Shown here piece by piece: positions 1-8,325 of a stretch of 64,000 nucleotides of DNA. The notes below the pieces were generated by a model. That model was not told the DNA's origin. It saw only the letters and a list, made by a program, of their open reading frames with translations, and searched no databases. The stretch spans positions 62,001 to 126,000 of the forward strand of contig NZ_JABWMJ010000005.1 in NCBI RefSeq assembly GCF_013366375.1, given 5' to 3'. The stretch is from Rhizobacter koreensis (GTDB lineage Bacteria; Pseudomonadota; Gammaproteobacteria; Burkholderiales; Burkholderiaceae_C). The stretch's first letter is position 1; every line of letters begins with the position of its first letter. A program made the position numbers and the translations under genes.

Positions 1-694
1 GGTTGATGGACGCGCTCAGCCCCTGGACCTGGCCGCTGTTGAACGCCGCCAGCACGTTGCGCGTGTCGGGCTGGACGATCCCGAAGTCGACCGTCTTGCC
101 GCCCGCGACGAAGACCAGCTCGCCCGGCGTGCTCACCGGGTACGCCAGGTTGAGCTGCTCGTACTGGAAGCCCGCCCACGTGCCGAGCGTGCTCGTGTGC
201 ACGTCCTGGATGGTCGGCATCGTGATGCGCTGACCAAGGTCGGCGCCGACCTGGAACGTCTTCACGGCAAAGCTGCCGTCGAGCAGGCTGCTGCCGTTGT
301 AGGTCGTCTGCGTCGCGACGCGGTCGATCTCGGCGAGCAGTTGCGCGACCTCGCGCTGCAGTGCCGCCCGGTCGGGCGCGGAATTGGCACCGTTCGCGGC
401 CTGCACCGCGAGCTCGCGCACGCGCTGCAGGTTGCCGGCGATCGCGCCGAGCGCGTCCTCGGCGACCTGGGCGAGCGAGACACCGTCGTTCAGGTTGCGC
501 TGGGCGGCGCCGATGCCCCGCACCCGCGCATCGAGGCGGTCGGCGACCGCGAGTCCGGCTGCGTCGTCGCGCGCACCGTTGACGCGCAGCCCGCCCGCCA
601 GTCGCTGCACCGTGGTCGCGAGGTCGGCCTGGCTGCGCTCGACGGAGCGCTCGGCGACCCGCGCGGTCGCGTTCGTGTTGATGCTGAACGGCAT
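1..694 (-). CDS. fliC: Flagellin, N-terminal part (runs off the left edge)
   Basis: Reading the minus strand from the ATG at 694 gives 231 codons without a stop to the window edge, so the C-terminus is missing. Residues 28-50 (QRLAGGLRVNGARDDAAGLA) match the flagellin D0/D1 signature, QRLSSGLRINSAKDDAAGLA in enteric flagellins, and are followed by the heptad-rich D1 helices (NLNDGVSLAQVAEDALGAI). The product would polymerise into the flagellar filament after type III export. No good Shine-Dalgarno sequence is visible, but a sigma-28-like promoter lies 44-70 bases upstream, as expected for a late flagellar gene. It could be the hook-associated FlgL, which shares this N-terminus; the INTN start and the DDAAGLA block favour flagellin. 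Confidence 0.88.
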   Translation of the reverse strand, partial: MPFSINTNATARVAERSVERSQADLATTVQRLAGGLRVNGARDDAAGLAVADRLDARVRGIGAAQRNLNDGVSLAQVAEDALGAIAGNLQRVRELAVQAANGANSAPDRAALQREVAQLLAEIDRVATQTTYNGSSLLDGSFAVKTFQVGADLGQRITMPTIQDVHTSTLGTWAGFQYEQLNLAYPVSTPGELVFVAGGKTVDFGIVQPDTRNVLAAFNSGQVQGLSASIN

Positions 695-737
695 GGAACC
701 GGCCGGGCGCGTCAATGCGCAGACGGTCGGTCCGGCG

Positions 738-764
738 ATATCGGTCCTGCGAGCCGCCTCTTGA
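738..764 (-). promoter_or_regulatory. Sigma-28 (FliA)-like promoter for the flagellin gene
   Basis: On the minus strand TCAAGAGG (757-764) is followed after exactly 11 bases by ACCGATAT (738-745). The FliA consensus is TAAAGTTT-N11-GCCGATAA; the -10 core CCGATA and the AAG of the -35 match. This would put the transcription start near 731 and give a leader of about 37 bases. Inferred by eye. Confidence 0.5.
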
Positions 765-811
765 GCGCCGCGGCCCGCACGCAGCGCGCCGCTACACCGC
801 GGACGTCGGCG

Positions 812-1756
812 TCAGAACAGCGCCATGCTGAGCTTGCGGCGGTAGGCGTCGACCACCGGGTCGCTCGGCGTCTGCGCGACCTTGCCGGCAACCTCGAGGG
901 TGCCCTTGGGCGCTGCCTCGGGCTTGGGCGCGACCGGCGGCTTGGTCATCACCTCGAGAATGGCGACGTAGGTCTTGCGCGCGAGCTCGTCGCGCCAGCC
1001 CTTGTCGCGCATCAGGATCTCGAGCAGCTCGTCCATCGCGGCGGTGAAGTCGCGCCGCGCGAAGTGGTGCTGGGCGAGCGCGAAGCGCGCGTCGAAGTCG
1101 CGCTTGTTGGCGCCGATCGCCGCCTGCAGCGTGTCGACCGGAGGTGCCTCCTTGCTGGCGTCGATCGCGGCGATCCAGTGCCCGAACGCCGCCACCCGCG
1201 GGTTCAGCAACACGTTCGACGCGACCTCGCCGTGGACGCGGCGTGCCTCGTCGACCTGGCCGGCGTCGAGCAGGGCGAGCAGGTAGTCGGCGCGTGCGGC
1301 GTCGTTCGAGGGGTTCGCGGCGAGCGCCGCCTTCAGCTTGGCCAGCGCGCTGTCGGTGTCGCCCTCGGCCAGCAGCTCGTGTGCTTCGTCGAGGTCCTCG
1401 TCGGCCGCGACTTCCTCGGGACTCGGGACATGGCGGTCGAGGAATTGGCGCACCTGCGCCTCGGGCAGGGCACCGACGAAGCCGTCGACCGGCTGGCCGC
1501 CCTTGAACAGCACGCAGAACGGGATGCTGCGCACGCCGAACATCTGCGAGAGCTGCGAGGCGATCTCGGGCTGCGCGTCGGCGTCGAGCTTGGCGAGCGT
1601 GAAGCGGCCTTCGTAGGCGGTCTCGAGCCGCTCGAGCACCGGGCCGAGCGCCTTGCACGGGCCGCACCACTCGGCCCAGATGTCGAGCAGCACCGGCTGT
1701 CGCATCGAAGCGTTGATCAGCTCGGTCTCGAAGTTCCGGTCGGTGATGTCGATCAT
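812..1756 (-). CDS. cnoX: Thioredoxin-TPR chaperone (YbbN/CnoX family)
   Basis: A 314-residue protein with an N-terminal thioredoxin fold (about 1-110) and tetratricopeptide-like helices to the end. The active site WCGPC (Cys31, Cys34) is complete, unlike E. coli YbbN/CnoX, where the first cysteine is lost, so this copy can do thiol-disulfide chemistry as well as hold unfolded clients for GroEL or DnaK. The start MIDITDRNF at 1756 was chosen over an upstream in-frame ATG at 1813 because it is where the family begins; the extra residues are proline-rich and unlike a thioredoxin N-terminus. It is divergent from purE. Confidence 0.88.
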   Translation of the reverse strand: MIDITDRNFETELINASMRQPVLLDIWAEWCGPCKALGPVLERLETAYEGRFTLAKLDADAQPEIASQLSQMFGVRSIPFCVLFKGGQPVDGFVGALPEAQVRQFLDRHVPSPEEVAADEDLDEAHELLAEGDTDSALAKLKAALAANPSNDAARADYLLALLDAGQVDEARRVHGEVASNVLLNPRVAAFGHWIAAIDASKEAPPVDTLQAAIGANKRDFDARFALAQHHFARRDFTAAMDELLEILMRDKGWRDELARKTYVAILEVMTKPPVAPKPEAAPKGTLEVAGKVAQTPSDPVVDAYRRKLSMALF

Positions 1757-1803
1757 GGCGTTGGGGTGCGGGGGTGGGTCAGGGCAGGTGATGATGCCCC
1801 GCC

Positions 1804-1809
1804 TACAAT
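1804..1809 (+). promoter_or_regulatory. TACAAT -10 element upstream of purE
   Basis: TACAAT lies 33 bases before the purE GTG, in the gap between the divergent cnoX-like gene and purE. No convincing TTGACA-like -35 is seen 16-18 bases upstream. The same hexamer recurs before several genes in the window. Confidence 0.4.
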
Positions 1810-1842
1810 TCAAGGCTCGTCGAGCAACCTGGAGAGCGAGCC

Positions 1843-2340
1843 GTGAGCAGCGCCGCCGTGCGGATCGGCATCGTGATGGGCTCCAGCAGCGACTGGGAAA
1901 CCCTGCGGGTCGCGACCGAGATTCTTACCGAGTTCGGGGTCGGCCACGAAGCCCGCGTCGTCTCGGCGCACCGCATGCCCGACGAGATGTTCGCGTATGC
2001 CGAAGGCGCCGCCGAGCGCGGCCTCGCGGCGATCATCGCCGGCGCCGGCGGGGCCGCCCACCTGCCCGGCATGCTTGCCGCGAAGACCACGGTTCCGGTG
2101 CTTGGCGTTCCCGTCGCGTCGAAGCACCTCAAGGGCATGGACTCGCTGCTGTCGATCGTGCAGATGCCCAAGGGCATCCCGGTCGCGACCTTCGCGATCG
2201 GCCCGGCGGGCGCCGCCAACGCGGCGCTGTTCGCCGTCGCGATGCTCGCGACCGGCGACGCCGCGCTGCGCGAGCGGCTGGGCGCCTATCGCGCGGCGCA
2301 GACCGACGCGGCGCGCGCGATGACCGCTGCCCTGACGTGA
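1843..2340 (+). CDS. purE: N5-carboxyaminoimidazole ribonucleotide mutase PurE
   Basis: This 165-residue class I PurE moves the carboxyl group of N5-CAIR to give 4-carboxy-AIR in purine synthesis. The family blocks are present: [10 protein letters not shown] near residue 10, SAHRMPDEM near 45 and [11 protein letters not shown] near 68, which form the nucleotide and CO2-transfer site. Translation starts at GTG with GGAG at 1831-1834 as ribosome site. Length is that of the bacterial enzyme. It is the first gene of a purE-purK-tsaC run, and its stop overlaps the purK start (GTGA), so the two are probably translationally coupled. Confidence 0.96.
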   Translation: MSSAAVRIGIVMGSSSDWETLRVATEILTEFGVGHEARVVSAHRMPDEMFAYAEGAAERGLAAIIAGAGGAAHLPGMLAAKTTVPVLGVPVASKHLKGMDSLLSIVQMPKGIPVATFAIGPAGAANAALFAVAMLATGDAALRERLGAYRAAQTDAARAMTAALT

Positions 2341-3524
2341 CCGGTCGCGCACCTTCGGGCGGCCGCGCGGCCGGCTTCATCGCGCCGGGCGCCGCGCTCG
2401 GCGTGCTCGGCGGCGGCCAGCTCGGCCGCATGTTCGTGCACGCCGCGCAGCAGATGGGCTACGCCACGGTGGTGCTCGACCCGGATGCGGCGAGCCCCGC
2501 CGGCGCGGTCGCGCACCGCCACATCCGTGCCGACTACCTCGACCCGGCGGGGCTCGACGAGCTCGCCGGCATGGCCGCGGCGGTCACGACCGAGTTCGAG
2601 AACGTTCCGGCCGCGGCGCTCGAGCGCCTCGCCCGCGCGCGCCCGGTCGCGCCGGGCGCCGCCGCGGTCGCGGTGTGCCAGGACCGCTTGGCCGAGAAGG
2701 CGGCCCTGCAGCGCGCCGGCGTGGCTTGCGCGCCGCACGCCGCGATTGCGTCGGCCGAGCAGCTCGCGCGGGTCGACCCGGCGCTGCTGCCGGGCATCCT
2801 CAAGACCGCGCGCCTCGGCTACGACGGCAAGGGCCAGGTCCGGGTCGAGAGCGCCGCGCAGCTCGCCGCGGCCTGGGAGTCGCTCGGCCGCAGCGCTTGC
2901 GTGCTCGAGCGCCGGCTCGACCTCGCTGCCGAGATCAGCGTGCTCGTCACGCGCGGTGCCGACGGCGCGGTGGTGCACTTTCCGGTGCAGCGCAACGTCC
3001 ACCGCGACGGCATCCTCGCCGTCACCCGCGTGCCGGCCGACGGCGTCGATACCGCGCTGCAGGCGGACGCCATCGCCGCCGCCACCCGGCTTGCCGCCGC
3101 GCTCGACTACGTCGGCGTGCTCTGCGTCGAGTTCTTCGTGCTCGCCGACGGCTCGCTGGTGGCCAACGAGATGGCGCCGCGCCCGCACAACTCGGGCCAC
3201 TACAGCATCGACGCCTGCGACGTCTCGCAGTTCGACCTGCAGGTGCGCGCGCTCGCCGGCGCGCCGCTGGTGGAGCCGCGACTGCACTCGCCGTGCGTGA
3301 TGCTCAACCTGCTCGGCGACCTCTGGCTGCAGGGCGGCGTCGCCGCCGAGCCCGACTGGGCGGGCGTGCTCGCGTTGCCGGGCGTGCACCTGCACCTCTA
3401 CGGCAAGGCCGAGGCGCGCGCCGGCCGCAAGATGGGCCACCTCACCGTTACCGCAGCCGACGCCGGCGGCGCCGACGCCACCGCGCGGCGCGCCGCTGCG
3501 TTGCTGGGCCTGGCGGGCTGGTAG
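2337..3524 (+). CDS. purK: 5-(carboxyamino)imidazole ribonucleotide synthase PurK
   Basis: PurK uses ATP and bicarbonate to carboxylate AIR to N5-CAIR, the substrate of PurE encoded just upstream. The 395-residue protein has the N-terminal [11 protein letters not shown] loop near residue 23 and an ATP-grasp core with [18 protein letters not shown], and [17 protein letters not shown] carrying metal and phosphate ligands. The GTG start at 2337 overlaps the purE stop by four bases and is in frame. An Ala/Gly-rich stretch of about 20 residues precedes the usual N-terminus, making it some 40 residues longer than E. coli PurK. Confidence 0.95.
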   Translation: MTGRAPSGGRAAGFIAPGAALGVLGGGQLGRMFVHAAQQMGYATVVLDPDAASPAGAVAHRHIRADYLDPAGLDELAGMAAAVTTEFENVPAAALERLARARPVAPGAAAVAVCQDRLAEKAALQRAGVACAPHAAIASAEQLARVDPALLPGILKTARLGYDGKGQVRVESAAQLAAAWESLGRSACVLERRLDLAAEISVLVTRGADGAVVHFPVQRNVHRDGILAVTRVPADGVDTALQADAIAAATRLAAALDYVGVLCVEFFVLADGSLVANEMAPRPHNSGHYSIDACDVSQFDLQVRALAGAPLVEPRLHSPCVMLNLLGDLWLQGGVAAEPDWAGVLALPGVHLHLYGKAEARAGRKMGHLTVTAADAGGADATARRAAALLGLAGW

Positions 3525-3528
3525 CCCC

Positions 3529-4509
3529 ATGCGGCTCGACGGGCGCGATCCGGCGGCGGTCGAGCAGGCGGCCGAGCAGCTCGCGGCCGGCGAGCTCGTC
3601 GCGTTCCCCACCGAGACCGTCTATGGCCTCGGCGCGCGTGCCGACGACGACGCCGCGACGGCGAAGATCTTCGCCCGCAAGGGCCGGCCGACCGGCCATC
3701 CGCTGATCGTCCACGTTCCCGACGCCGCCGGCGCCGGCGCGTTCGCCGCGCACCTCTCCCCGGTCGCCGAGCGCCTGATCGACGCGTTCTGGCCCGGGCC
3801 GCTCACCGTGATCGTCGCGCGCGCGCCGGATCGCGGCGCTGCCGCCGCCGGCGGACAGTCGACGATCGGCCTGCGCTGCCCGGCGCACCCGGTCGCCCAC
3901 GCGCTGCTCGACGCGGCGCGGCGGCGCGGCGTGCTCGGCGTCGCGGCGCCGAGCGCGAACCGCTTCGGCCGCGTCAGCCCGACGACCGCCGCGCACGTGC
4001 TCGACGAGTTCGGCGACGACCTGCTCGTGCTCGACGGCGGCGCCTGCCGGATCGGCATCGAGTCGAGCATCGTCGACTGCTCGGGGGCCGAGCCGGTGCT
4101 GCTGCGGCCGGGCATGCTGGCGCGCGAGCGCATCGAGGCCGCTGCCGGCGTCGCGCTCGGCGAGCCGACCGCCGCGTCGCCGCGCGCGTCCGGAACGCTC
4201 GAGGCGCACTACGCGCCGGACGCCAAGGTCCGGCTCATGCCCACCGCGATGTTGAAGACGGCTTTGCAGGTGATCGGCCCGGAGGCGCTGAAGCTGGCGG
4301 TATATTCGCGCTCGATTCCGTCGGGCGTCGCTCCCGGCCTGGTGCACCGGCGCATGCCGGCTCGGCCGGAACAGGCGGCGCACGAGCTGTTCGGCGTGCT
4401 GCGCGAGTTCGATCGCGCCGGCATCCCACTCATCTGGGTCGAAGAGCCGCCGCCCGGTCCCGAATGGGACGGGGTCCGCGACCGCCTGCGGCGCGCCGCT
4501 GCGGCCTGA
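3529..4509 (+). CDS. tsaC: L-threonylcarbamoyladenylate synthase (Sua5-type TsaC)
   Basis: This makes threonylcarbamoyl-AMP from threonine, bicarbonate and ATP, the first step of t6A37 tRNA modification. The YrdC-fold core holds the PTETVYGLG block near residue 26, KIFARKGRP near 46 and SANRFGRVSPT near 142. At 326 residues it is the long Sua5 form with an additional C-terminal Sua5 domain (about 225-320) rather than the short E. coli YrdC form. It begins 4 bases after purK, so it is probably co-transcribed. TsaB, a later partner in the same pathway, is encoded 2.6 kb downstream. Confidence 0.94.
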   Translation: MRLDGRDPAAVEQAAEQLAAGELVAFPTETVYGLGARADDDAATAKIFARKGRPTGHPLIVHVPDAAGAGAFAAHLSPVAERLIDAFWPGPLTVIVARAPDRGAAAAGGQSTIGLRCPAHPVAHALLDAARRRGVLGVAAPSANRFGRVSPTTAAHVLDEFGDDLLVLDGGACRIGIESSIVDCSGAEPVLLRPGMLARERIEAAAGVALGEPTAASPRASGTLEAHYAPDAKVRLMPTAMLKTALQVIGPEALKLAVYSRSIPSGVAPGLVHRRMPARPEQAAHELFGVLREFDRAGIPLIWVEEPPPGPEWDGVRDRLRRAAAA

Positions 4510-4540
4510 TCCACCCCCCGCATCTCCTGGAGCGTTCCCG

Positions 4541-5533
4541 ATGAAGTTTCCGATGAGCTCGAAGCGCGTGGCCGCGTGGTGTGGCGGCGTGCTGGTGGCG
4601 GCCGTGGTCGCGGCCTGCGGCGGCGGCGAGCAGGTGTCGTCGTTCGAGGCCGACCGCGTGATCGCCCTCGGCGACGAGTCGAGCGTGATCGAGGACGTGC
4701 AGAACAACGGCAACGGCCGCAAGTACACGGTCAACGCGACGGTCTCCGAGACCGACCTCACGCTCGACTGCCTCAGCAACCCGCTGTGGATCCAGGTCAT
4801 CGCGGCCAACTACGGCACCGTGTTCCCGGAGTGCAACCCGGCGCCGAACGCCGTCGCCAACCCGGCGAGCCGGATCCGTGCCAAGCCGGGCGCGCGCATC
4901 GCCGACCTGGCGGCGCAGATCGCCGCGCAGCAGGCCGAGAGCCCGCTCAATGCGAACGACATGGTCACCGTCCTGGTCGGGCAGAACGACGTGCTGGCGC
5001 TCTATGCCGAGTACCCGACCGCGACCGAGGCACAGCTTCTCACGCGCGCCGAGGCGCTCGGCGTCGAGCTCGGGCGGCAGATCAACGCGATCACCGACAT
5101 GGGCCCGCGCGTGCTGGTGTCGACCGTCATCGACGTCGGCGAGACGCCGTTCGGGCGCGCCGAGGACGCCGCGCACCCGACCGAGGAACGTGCGGGCCTG
5201 CTGTCGCGCCTGACCGAACGGCTCAACGAAGGCATGCGGGCGACGCTGATCAACGACGGCCGCCGCATCGGCCTGGTGCTGACCGACGGCATCATCTCGC
5301 GCATCGTCGACGACCCGGACATCGAGGATTTCGACAACGCCGAGGACCCGGCGTGCGACCTCGCCAAGTCGAAGCTCAACCCGCCCTCGGTGCTCGACTG
5401 CACCGTCGCCACCCTGGTGCCGGGCGCCACCGTGCGCACCTATCTGTGGGCCGACAACCTGCACCTCAGCCCCGGCGGACAGGCGCTGTTCGGCGACCTG
5501 GCGCGCGACCGCGCGCAGAACAACCCGTTCTAG
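4541..5533 (+). CDS. Secreted SGNH/GDSL hydrolase lipoprotein
   Basis: A 330-residue predicted lipoprotein: a hydrophobic leader ends in VVAAC, a lipobox with the modified cysteine at about residue 26, followed by a Gly-rich linker. SGNH blocks are visible: ALGDESS (block I, catalytic Ser), VGQND (block III, with its Asn) and DNLHLSPGG near the end (block V, Asp and His). It would act on an ester or polysaccharide acetyl group outside the cytoplasmic membrane; the substrate is unknown. TGGAG lies about 9 bases before the ATG. It faces the convergent dacB. Confidence 0.82.
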   Translation: MKFPMSSKRVAAWCGGVLVAAVVAACGGGEQVSSFEADRVIALGDESSVIEDVQNNGNGRKYTVNATVSETDLTLDCLSNPLWIQVIAANYGTVFPECNPAPNAVANPASRIRAKPGARIADLAAQIAAQQAESPLNANDMVTVLVGQNDVLALYAEYPTATEAQLLTRAEALGVELGRQINAITDMGPRVLVSTVIDVGETPFGRAEDAAHPTEERAGLLSRLTERLNEGMRATLINDGRRIGLVLTDGIISRIVDDPDIEDFDNAEDPACDLAKSKLNPPSVLDCTVATLVPGATVRTYLWADNLHLSPGGQALFGDLARDRAQNNPF

Positions 5534-5549
5534 GCCGCGGTCCGGGGGT

Positions 5550-7010
5550 TCACTCGAAGGTCTCGGCCGCCGCGGTGCCGTCGCTGGCGGCCCAGCGGCC
5601 CAGCGCGTCGAGCGCCGGTCGTGCCGCGCCGGCGTTCGGGTGGTTGACGATGCCGACCACCACGTAGCGTCGCCCCGACGCTGCCAGCACGTAGCCGGCG
5701 ATGCCGGTCACGTCGCGCAGCGAGCCGGTCTTGAGATGGGCGCGGCCGAGCGGCGCGCGCGAGCGGCGCAGCGTGCCGTCGACACCCGAGACCGGCAGCG
5801 AACTCATCAGCTCGGACATCAGCGGGCTGGCCCATGCGACCTGCAGCAGGCGCGCGAGCAGGCCCGCGCTGATGCGCGTCTCGCGCGCGAGACCCGAGCC
5901 GTTGACGATCACCGCGCCGGCGGCACTCGCGCCGAGGCGCTGGTCGAGCCACTGGCGCAGCAGGTCGCGCGCGGCCTCGGGCGAGCCGGCGCCGCGTTGG
6001 GTGGCGGCGAGCGTCAGGAAGACCTGCTGCGCCATCACGTTGTTGCTGAACTTGTTGATGTCGCGCACCAGCTCGGCCAACGTCGGCGAGCGCGACTCGA
6101 ACGTCGGCGCAGTCGCCGGCGCGCTGCCGTCGCGCACCCGGCCGGTAAGCGTGCCGCCGAGGTCGCGCCAGACGGCCGCGAGCACGCGCTCGTTGTAGGC
6201 GCGCGGGTCGGCATACGCGATCGGCCAGCTCTTCTCGGCGCACGCCGCGGGGTAGGCGCCGTCGAAGCGCACCCGCTTGGGGTCGCTGAAGTCGGCCTTC
6301 AGCGCCGCGCGCCAGTCGTCGCACGGCAGGCTCGAGAGCGGCACCGTGGCGTCGATCTCCACCCCGGCGAGCGGCGGGTCCGCGCTGACGAGCGCCGTCT
6401 TCCTCGAAGGGTCGGCCTGGAACGTGAGGACGAGCGACTTGTAGTTGATCAGCAGGGCGTCGGCGGCGACGTTGTACGGGCGCAGCGCCTCGCCGTCGAA
6501 ATCGCCCGGGTTCTGCTCGACGCCCCAGAACGCGCTGCGGTCGAGCACGATGTCGCCGCGGATCTCGCGCACGCCGAGCTGCTGCACGCGGCGCAGCAGC
6601 AGCCAGACGCGCTCGAGCACGAGCTTGGGATCGCCGCTGCCCTTGATCACGAGGTCGCCGTTCAGCACGCCGGCGTCGACGCGGCCGTTCAGCCACACCG
6701 GGGTCGACCACGTGTAGGCCGGCCCCAGCATGTCGAGCGCCGCGAAGGTCGTCAGCAGCTTCATCAGCGACGCCGGGTTGACGCCGACGTCGGTGCGCCA
6801 GGCGAGGCGCGGGGTTCGCGCGCCGACCTCCTGGACGACGGCGACGAAGGCGTCGCGCGGCACGTCGGCGCGGGCGAGGGCCGCGTCCACCTCGGCGGGC
6901 AGCGTGCGCGGCGCCGCCGCGGCGCTCGCGCCGGCGAGCGCGACCAGCGCCGCGACCGCCAGCCGCCGCAGCGCGCCACCGGCGACGACGGGGATCGTTC
7001 GGGCATCCAT
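5550..7010 (-). CDS. dacB: D-alanyl-D-alanine carboxypeptidase/endopeptidase (PBP4, DacB)
   Basis: A 486-residue periplasmic class C penicillin-binding protein that trims peptidoglycan stem peptides and cuts cross-links. A signal peptide of about 33 residues ends near AAAP. The three active-site motifs are in order: SLMK at 81-84, SNN at 322-324 and KTG at 427-429, with the long insert between the first two that marks the PBP4 family. The gene stands alone, convergent with the SGNH lipoprotein and divergent from tsaB. Length and motifs are normal for the family. Confidence 0.95.
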   Translation of the reverse strand: MDARTIPVVAGGALRRLAVAALVALAGASAAAAPRTLPAEVDAALARADVPRDAFVAVVQEVGARTPRLAWRTDVGVNPASLMKLLTTFAALDMLGPAYTWSTPVWLNGRVDAGVLNGDLVIKGSGDPKLVLERVWLLLRRVQQLGVREIRGDIVLDRSAFWGVEQNPGDFDGEALRPYNVAADALLINYKSLVLTFQADPSRKTALVSADPPLAGVEIDATVPLSSLPCDDWRAALKADFSDPKRVRFDGAYPAACAEKSWPIAYADPRAYNERVLAAVWRDLGGTLTGRVRDGSAPATAPTFESRSPTLAELVRDINKFSNNVMAQQVFLTLAATQRGAGSPEAARDLLRQWLDQRLGASAAGAVIVNGSGLARETRISAGLLARLLQVAWASPLMSELMSSLPVSGVDGTLRRSRAPLGRAHLKTGSLRDVTGIAGYVLAASGRRYVVVGIVNHPNAGAARPALDALGRWAASDGTAAAETFE

Positions 7011-7114
7011 CGGCCGATCATGGCATGGCGTGCCGCGTCGATCGGCGCGGTGGCGCGGCCGCTAAACTGCGCGCCCGCGCCGCCGTTCCGCCGCCGGAAC
7101 CCCGCGTCCCCCCG

Positions 7115-7828
7115 ATGACCCCGCTGCTCGCCTTCGACACCTCGACCGAACTGCTGAGCATCGCGGTCGAGGCCGACGGCCGGATCCTCGCCCGCGACGA
7201 GCCGGGCGGCCCGCGAGCCTCGGCGCTCATCGTCCCCGCCATCGTCGACCTGCTGCGCGAGGCACGCATCGAGCTCGGCGACCTCGCCGCGATCGCGTTC
7301 GGCCAGGGGCCGGGCGCGTTCACGGGCCTGCGCACCGCGTGCGCGGTCGCGCAGGGGCTCGCGCTTGGCGCCGGCAAACCGGTCGTGCCGATCGACAGCC
7401 TGCTCGCGGTCGCCGAGGACGCGCGCGAGGGCGCAACGCGGCTGCGCGTCGCCGTCGCGATGGACGCCCGCATCGAGGAGATCTACGCCGGCGAGTACGT
7501 GTACGGCGACGGCGTCTGGGCGGTCGCCCGCGCGCCGCTGCTGACCAACGCTGCGGCGCTGAGCGCCCGCTGGCGCGCCGAGCCGCCCGAGGTGGTGGCC
7601 GGCAGCGCACTGGCCGCGTTCGGCGCCGCGCTCGACACCGGCGCGGCGCGGCGCGTTCCGGGCGCACAGCCGCGCGCCGCGGGCATGCTCGCGCTCGCGC
7701 GGCGACGCCTGGAAAGCGGCGGCGCGCTCGACGCGGCGCTCGCGCTGCCGGTCTACCTGCGCGACAAGGTCGCCCAGACCGTCGACGAGCGCGCTGCCGC
7801 GCGCGCCGCCAAGGCGTCGCGGCCGTGA
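7115..7828 (+). CDS. tsaB: tRNA threonylcarbamoyladenosine complex subunit TsaB
   Basis: TsaB bridges TsaD and TsaE in the complex that moves the threonylcarbamoyl group onto A37 of ANN-decoding tRNAs. The 237-residue protein has the ASKHA-fold start LLAFDTSTELLSIAV and the family block AFGQGPGAFTGLR near residue 66. The ATG at 7115 is the family start; an upstream in-frame ATG would add 30 residues with no similarity. A TAAACT -10-like element lies at 7063-7068. Its stop overlaps the rimI start (GTGA). Confidence 0.93.
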   Translation: MTPLLAFDTSTELLSIAVEADGRILARDEPGGPRASALIVPAIVDLLREARIELGDLAAIAFGQGPGAFTGLRTACAVAQGLALGAGKPVVPIDSLLAVAEDAREGATRLRVAVAMDARIEEIYAGEYVYGDGVWAVARAPLLTNAAALSARWRAEPPEVVAGSALAAFGAALDTGAARRVPGAQPRAAGMLALARRRLESGGALDAALALPVYLRDKVAQTVDERAAARAAKASRP

Positions 7829-8325
7829 GCGGGCCTGAAGCCGGCCGCGCGGCGGCGGCCGCGGCGCCGCTGCGCGCCATGACGGTCGGCGACCTCGACG
7901 CCGTGATGGCGATCGAGAACGCGGTCTATCCGTTCCCGTGGACGCGCGGCAACTTCATCGATTCGCTGGCGGCCGGCCACCTCGCTCGCGTCGCCGGGGC
8001 GCCTGACCGCCTCGTCGGGTATTACGTCGCGATGGCCGGCGTCGACGAGCTGCACCTGCTCAACATCACGGTCGCCCCGGCGGCGCAGCGGCAGGGCCTC
8101 GCGCGGCGGCTGGTCGGCGACCTCATCGAGCACGCCGCCGGCTGCGGCGCGCGACAGGTGTGGCTCGAGGTGCGCACCAGCAACGCGGTCGCGCAGATCG
8201 TCTATCGCGAGCTCGGCTTCGTGCGCCGCGGCGTCCGCCGCGACTACTACCCGGCTCCGCGCGGCAGCCGCGAGGACGCGCTCGTCATGAGCCTCGACGT
8301 CGCGCCGGCCGTTGGGGGCAGCTGA
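7825..8325 (+). CDS. rimI: Ribosomal protein S18-alanine N-acetyltransferase RimI
   Basis: A GNAT acetyltransferase that modifies the N-terminal alanine of ribosomal protein S18. The acetyl-CoA loop appears as VAPAAQRQGLARRLV, preceded by LHLLNITV and followed by WLEVRTSNAVAQIVYRELGF, which is typical RimI. With the GTG at 7825, which overlaps the tsaB stop, it has 166 residues; the ATG at 7879 would give 148, nearer the E. coli length. I prefer the coupled GTG but either is possible. tsaB-rimI adjacency is common in bacteria. Confidence 0.88.
   Translation: MSGPEAGRAAAAAAPLRAMTVGDLDAVMAIENAVYPFPWTRGNFIDSLAAGHLARVAGAPDRLVGYYVAMAGVDELHLLNITVAPAAQRQGLARRLVGDLIEHAAGCGARQVWLEVRTSNAVAQIVYRELGFVRRGVRRDYYPAPRGSREDALVMSLDVAPAVGGS

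Noticed and set aside
197..1846. Long plus-strand open frame of 549 codons
   Set aside because: It lies antisense to the flagellin and CnoX-like genes, is Arg/Ala/Gly-rich without any domain, and is the usual mirror frame of high-GC coding DNA.
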